Shown here in pieces: positions 60,778 through 64,000 of a DNA stretch of 64,000 nucleotides (its first letter is position 1; every line of letters begins with the position of its first letter). A program made the position numbers and the translations under genes. Origin of the DNA: CAJCJE01 sp963818685 (lineage in GTDB: Bacteria > Actinomycetota > Actinomycetes > Mycobacteriales > Pseudonocardiaceae); assembly GCA_963818685.1 (NCBI GenBank), contig CAWFTJ010000001.1, positions 310,001 to 374,000 of the forward strand. The letters are read 5' to 3'. A model generated the notes under the pieces. The model worked only from the letters and a program-made list of their open reading frames with translations. It searched no databases and was not told the DNA's origin.

Positions 60778-61392
60778 TCACGAGCTGGGGCACTGCGTGG
60801 CGGCCGCGTGCGGCGCACCGGACGGGTTCACGTCAATGCGCCAACCGCCGTTCATGTTCACGATCGGCAGCACCTGGCTCCAGTTGATACAGGAGAACTT
60901 GGCGAACCAGGGAGCCTGCGCCACGTTCTGGGTGCTGGTGAACGTGATCAGCACGCGCAGCTGGCCGCCGGATGAGGCATTGATCCGGTAGACGTACATG
61001 CTGCCGTCCTGAGTGGTCCGGTAGCCGTTCTGCCATTTTTCGAGCGAGTTCTCGCCGATCAGCGCCGGCGTGGCCACCGACTCCCATTCCTGGTAGTTGT
61101 GGTCGTTGATCGAGTCGAAGTAGACCTGCAACAGGTTCTCGATGGTCTGGCCGTACGGCGACGCGGCCGCGTCGGCGCTGAGCTGCACCCTGGGCGAGCC
61201 GGGCTGTTTGACCGGTTGGCCCGACGTCGGTGCCGAGGTCGGTGGCGGCGCCGCGGTCACGGGCGGGGTGCCCGCGCTCGCGGCCGGCTGGTAGATGCTG
61301 CGCGCGACGAGACCGCCCACCGCGGTGAGCACGAGCACGACTCCGATCACCGGCCCGATCCACGGGCGGCTCGACTGGCGGTCTCCAGGCAC
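60778..61392 (-). CDS. Membrane-anchored protein of unknown function
   Basis: A protein of about 204 aa with a short cytoplasmic N-terminus, one transmembrane helix (WIGPVIGVVLVLTAVGGLVARSIY, about 10-33), a Pro/Thr-rich spacer (PVTAAPPPTSAPTSG) and an extracytoplasmic domain. The domain (YGQTIENLLQVYFDSINDHNYQEWESVAT to INWSQVLPIVNMNGGWRIDV) looks like an NTF2/SnoaL-type fold with two Cys residues. Function unknown. GTG 61392 was chosen from the helix position; no strong ribosome-binding site supports it. It is convergent with fabF. Confidence 0.75.
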   Translation of the reverse strand: MPGDRQSSRPWIGPVIGVVLVLTAVGGLVARSIYQPAASAGTPPVTAAPPPTSAPTSGQPVKQPGSPRVQLSADAAASPYGQTIENLLQVYFDSINDHNYQEWESVATPALIGENSLEKWQNGYRTTQDGSMYVYRINASSGGQLRVLITFTSTQNVAQAPWFAKFSCINWSQVLPIVNMNGGWRIDVNPSGAPHAAATQCPSS

Positions 61393-61430
61393 GCAAGGAA
61401 GATTGCCACACCCGCCTGGGTGCGCCCTGC

Positions 61431-61934
61431 TCAGCCCACGCGGTGCAGCCAGGTCACCGGGGCGCCGTCGCCTGCCCTGCGGTACGGCTCCAGCGCCTCG
61501 TCCCACGGCGCGCCGAGCAGCTTGTCAACGTGGTGGGCGAACGACTCGCCGTTGCGGGTGTTCATCGCCAGCGTGCGCAGCTGGTCCTCGCCCACGACGA
61601 TGTCGCCGTTGGCGCTGGTGCGGGCGCGCCACAGGCCGAGGCCGGGAGCGAAACAGAAGCGCTCGCCGTCAACGCCGGGGCTGGGCTCCTCGGTGATCTC
61701 GAAACGCAGCATCGGCCACGCGCGCAGGGCGCCGACCAGTTGGCCGCCGGTGCCGGGTTCCGCGGTCCAGCTGCACTCGGCGCGGAGTTGTCCCGGCGCG
61801 GCCGGCTGTGCCGTCCACTGCAACGGTGCGCGGACGTTCAGGGTGCCGGAAATCGCCCACTCGACGTGCGGACAGACCGCAGACGGCGACGAGTGGACGT
61901 AGATCGCGCCACTGGTGCTGCTACGGGTGCTCAC
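61431..61934 (-). CDS. DUF3145 family protein
   Basis: A 167-aa soluble actinobacterial protein of the DUF3145 family (SGAIYVHSSPSAVCPHVEWAISGTLNV; LRAECSWTAEPGTGGQLVGALRAWPMLRFEITEEPS; GEDQLRTLAMNTRNGESFAHHVDKLLGAPWDEALEPYRRAGDGAPVTWLHRVG). Function unknown. It is regularly found beside fabF in actinobacteria, as here. Start GTG 61934. It lies 39 bp upstream of the anchored protein gene, probably one transcript. Confidence 0.9.
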   Translation of the reverse strand: MSTRSSTSGAIYVHSSPSAVCPHVEWAISGTLNVRAPLQWTAQPAAPGQLRAECSWTAEPGTGGQLVGALRAWPMLRFEITEEPSPGVDGERFCFAPGLGLWRARTSANGDIVVGEDQLRTLAMNTRNGESFAHHVDKLLGAPWDEALEPYRRAGDGAPVTWLHRVG

Positions 61935-62227
61935 GGCTGACCTCCGCTACTCGACGAGGGACGTCTTCCCCTACGCCCTCAACAGCGGTGGTTCACCAGG
62001 AGATCACTCGTTACTCGATCATTCGTGTTGGGCCATTCTGCCCCCTGAAGGTCCACTCCCGCCAGCGGAACCCACGATAAGGGTGACCAGGTGACATGGT
62101 TCGTGCCCTTGATCACGGTGAGTAGTGTCGGGTAGCCAACCCCCGCCACGCTCGGTACGGCGATACGGTTTGCACAGCAGGTGTGACACATCGTTGTCGA
62201 CGGACAGTGACTACTGGGAGGTGTGCC

Positions 62228-63514
62228 GTGCGGCTGGTCCGGCTCGGCACCGAGACCTCGCGAGTGGGCACGGACCTGCGCGCCGCGCTGTCGACCTGGG
62301 GCAGGGGCGACACGGTACTGGGCGGGATCGCGCTGCTCGGCCTGCAACCCGTGTCGACCGACCTGCCGATCGACGCGATCCTGCTGGTACCACGCGGCCT
62401 GCTGGTGGTGGTCGGGGTCGACCTGCCCGATCCGGCGATGCGGCTGGAAGCGCCGCTGGCCGGGCAGTGGAAGACCGACGGCTGGCCGCTGGTCCGTCCG
62501 GACGGCGTGATCAACCCGGCCGGCGAGGCACTCGGGGCGTCCTCGGCGGTCGCCAGGCAGTTGCAGGCCAGCCGGGTCGAGCCGGTGCCGGTGAGCACGA
62601 TCATCGCGGTCGGGCCGTTCGTCAGCCAGGTCGTGCAGCCCACCGTCGACCTGCACCGGGGCGTGCGGGTGCTGCACCCGCAGGCCAAGACCCTGTTGAC
62701 GGCCGTGCGCGAGCTGGCAACCTACGACCGCCCGTGCACTGTCGACCAGGCGCGAGAGCTGCTCAGGGCCGTTGCCGGCGACCAGGTCACGCTGAGCACA
62801 GCCGAACTGGCCGCCGAGGGCTTCCCGGACGTGGTCAGCAGGGACATGGCGACCGCGAGCACCACGCTGATCCCGAAGATCGCCGACGCCGACCCGCCGC
62901 CGAGGCCAGTGCGCGGGGAGAAGCGGCCCGGCCTCCAGCGCTGGCTGCCAATCGGCGCCGCCGTGCTGCTCGGTGCGCTGCTGCTGGCCGGCATCGGCGT
63001 CGCGCTGTCCACCTCGTCCGGCGACGACCCTTCGTCGTCCCAAAGCGCCTCGACCTCGGCCAAGCCGACGCCGGTGACCGTGCACGGCACCGCGTTCACC
63101 CAGCAGGCGAGCGCGCACGACGCGAACTGCGCCAACAGCGCCTACGGCGACGTGCAGGTATGGCTGACCACGCACCCCTGCCAGTTGGCCCGCGCGCTGT
63201 ACTCGGCGAACGTGCACGGGCAGCCGGTTGGCGTGGCCATGGCCGTGCTGACCTTCCCGGACCCGACCAGCGCCTCGTCGTTCGTGTCGGTCGCCAACGC
63301 GCCGGGCAGTGGCAGCATCACCGACCTGGTCGCGGACGGGAAGGGCTGGGCGGAGGGCCCGAAATCCTTCGACAACGCGGCCTACTCGGTGACCGCGCAG
63401 GGGCCCACGGTGCGGCTGGTCGAGGCGGTCTGGACCACGAAGTCCTCGCAGCCTGGCGACAGCGCGCTGCAAAGCGTCGCGCGCGACGCGGCCCAGCTGC
63501 CATCGGCACCGTGA
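62228..63514 (+). CDS. Single-pass membrane protein of unknown function
   Basis: A 428-aa protein with a cytoplasmic N-terminal domain (about 1-225; IDAILLVPRGLLVVVGVDLPDPAMRL, AVARQLQASRVEPVPVSTIIAVGPF), reminiscent of nuclease-related NERD-type folds but not securely assignable. One transmembrane helix (about 238-262, LPIGAAVLLGALLLAGIGVALS), a Ser-rich spacer and an outer domain (about 285-428) with two Cys (ANCANS, HPCQLARALY) and a VAMAVLTFPDPTSASSFVSVAN core follow. GTG 62228 follows GGGAGGTGTGCC. No operon partner is evident. Confidence 0.75.
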   Translation: MRLVRLGTETSRVGTDLRAALSTWGRGDTVLGGIALLGLQPVSTDLPIDAILLVPRGLLVVVGVDLPDPAMRLEAPLAGQWKTDGWPLVRPDGVINPAGEALGASSAVARQLQASRVEPVPVSTIIAVGPFVSQVVQPTVDLHRGVRVLHPQAKTLLTAVRELATYDRPCTVDQARELLRAVAGDQVTLSTAELAAEGFPDVVSRDMATASTTLIPKIADADPPPRPVRGEKRPGLQRWLPIGAAVLLGALLLAGIGVALSTSSGDDPSSSQSASTSAKPTPVTVHGTAFTQQASAHDANCANSAYGDVQVWLTTHPCQLARALYSANVHGQPVGVAMAVLTFPDPTSASSFVSVANAPGSGSITDLVADGKGWAEGPKSFDNAAYSVTAQGPTVRLVEAVWTTKSSQPGDSALQSVARDAAQLPSAP

Positions 63515-63544
63515 CCGGCTGCGTCCGGCTCATATGCTGATCAG

Positions 63545-64000
63545 GTGGATCCCGCGAACCTGACCCTGCCGGAAACGCTGCTGCGCCTGCCCAGTTTCGT
63601 GATGTTCCAACTGTTCCGGGAGACCCGCAGGCTGACCGCGGAATTCGGGGACGAGGGGCTGCGCCTGCCGCATCTGGCCATCCTGTGCAGTCTGGTGGAG
63701 AACGGGCCGAGCGCGCAGAAGGACATCAGCGCGCGGCTGCGCATCGACCCGAGCGACCTGGTCGGGTTCCTGGACGACCTGGAAAAGGCCGGCCTGGCCA
63801 CCCGCGAGCGGGACAGCACCGACCGGCGCCGCTACCTGGTCACTCTCACCGACGAGGGCCGCACCGTGCAGCGGCGCAGGCTGGCCACGTCGCAGCGGAC
63901 GGACGACGCGCTGCTCACCCCGCTGACCGACGCCGAACGCGAGCAGCTGCACGCGCTGCTGCTGCGCGTCTACGCCCACCACGACCCGGACCGGGTGCCG
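63545..64000 (+). CDS. MarR-family transcriptional regulator (runs off the window end)
   Basis: An open frame of 152 codons to the window edge encodes a winged-helix MarR protein: LRLPHLAILCSLVENGPSAQKDISARLRIDPSDLVGFLDDLEKAGLATRERDSTDRRRYLVTLTDEGR. Start GTG 63545. MarR proteins are dimeric repressors often released by phenolic or xenobiotic ligands; the target is unknown. The C-terminus is missing only because the window ends. Confidence 0.88.
   Translation, partial: MDPANLTLPETLLRLPSFVMFQLFRETRRLTAEFGDEGLRLPHLAILCSLVENGPSAQKDISARLRIDPSDLVGFLDDLEKAGLATRERDSTDRRRYLVTLTDEGRTVQRRRLATSQRTDDALLTPLTDAEREQLHALLLRVYAHHDPDRVP

Overview
The window is high-GC actinomycete DNA. It has GTG/TTG starts, LacI-controlled secreted glycosidases carrying CBM2 and CBM13 modules, a fasR-fabD-fabH-acpP-fabF locus followed by a DUF3145 gene, a homodimeric-type aceE, and AhpE and DUF3052 genes. 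This fits Actinomycetota, probably Pseudonocardiales, but the genus cannot be read from the sequence alone.

Region 1 (1-44.5 kb) is a plant cell-wall degradation island. It holds two GH3 enzymes, a CE1/PHB-depolymerase-type esterase, GH59, GH6, two GH54 (one broken), GH48, a GH51/GH39-like clan-A enzyme, two GH12, GH11, GH30, GH10, a GH39-like enzyme, an ABC sugar importer without its own ATPase, and an intracellular GH31 alpha-xylosidase. Five LacI-family genes are interspersed. Two of them share the recognition helix TVSYxLSGKR and sit beside a palindromic operator (core TCGAAnCGATTCGA). That operator recurs upstream of the GH59-esterase pair, the GH39-like gene, the large GH3 and the ABC-GH31 operon. 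A second LacI pair (TASRVxNGF helix) is associated with a different motif (GTnAnnTTTCAC, palindromic form GTGAAA-T-TTTCAC) found near GH6, GH54, GH48, GH12 and GH11. The island therefore looks like two overlapping regulons: depolymerases of cellulose and xylan, and oligosaccharide (probably xyloglucan or galactan side-chain) uptake and trimming.

Region 2 (26.3-28.7 kb) is an embedded pair, a GT2 glycosyltransferase and a DUF2079 membrane protein, unrelated to saccharification.

Region 3 (44.6-50.6 kb) has a small unknown gene, a cold-shock protein, a SWIM/SNF2 helicase, a complete IS3-family element with perfect 19-bp inverted repeats and a 3-bp duplication, a truncated tyrosine recombinase, and tRNA-Val(UAC). 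The integrase stub beside a tRNA marks the scar of an integrated element.

Region 4 (50.6-64 kb) is core: ahpE, DUF3052, aceE, pnuC, fasR (one frameshift as read), fabD-fabH-acpP-fabF, an unknown anchored protein, DUF3145, another anchored protein and a partial MarR regulator.

Several genes (first LacI, first GH3, GH11, second GH54, IS orfA, fasR) are interrupted by single-base indels, many in short C or G runs. This suggests residual sequencing error in at least some of them, though true decay of the second GH54 cannot be excluded.
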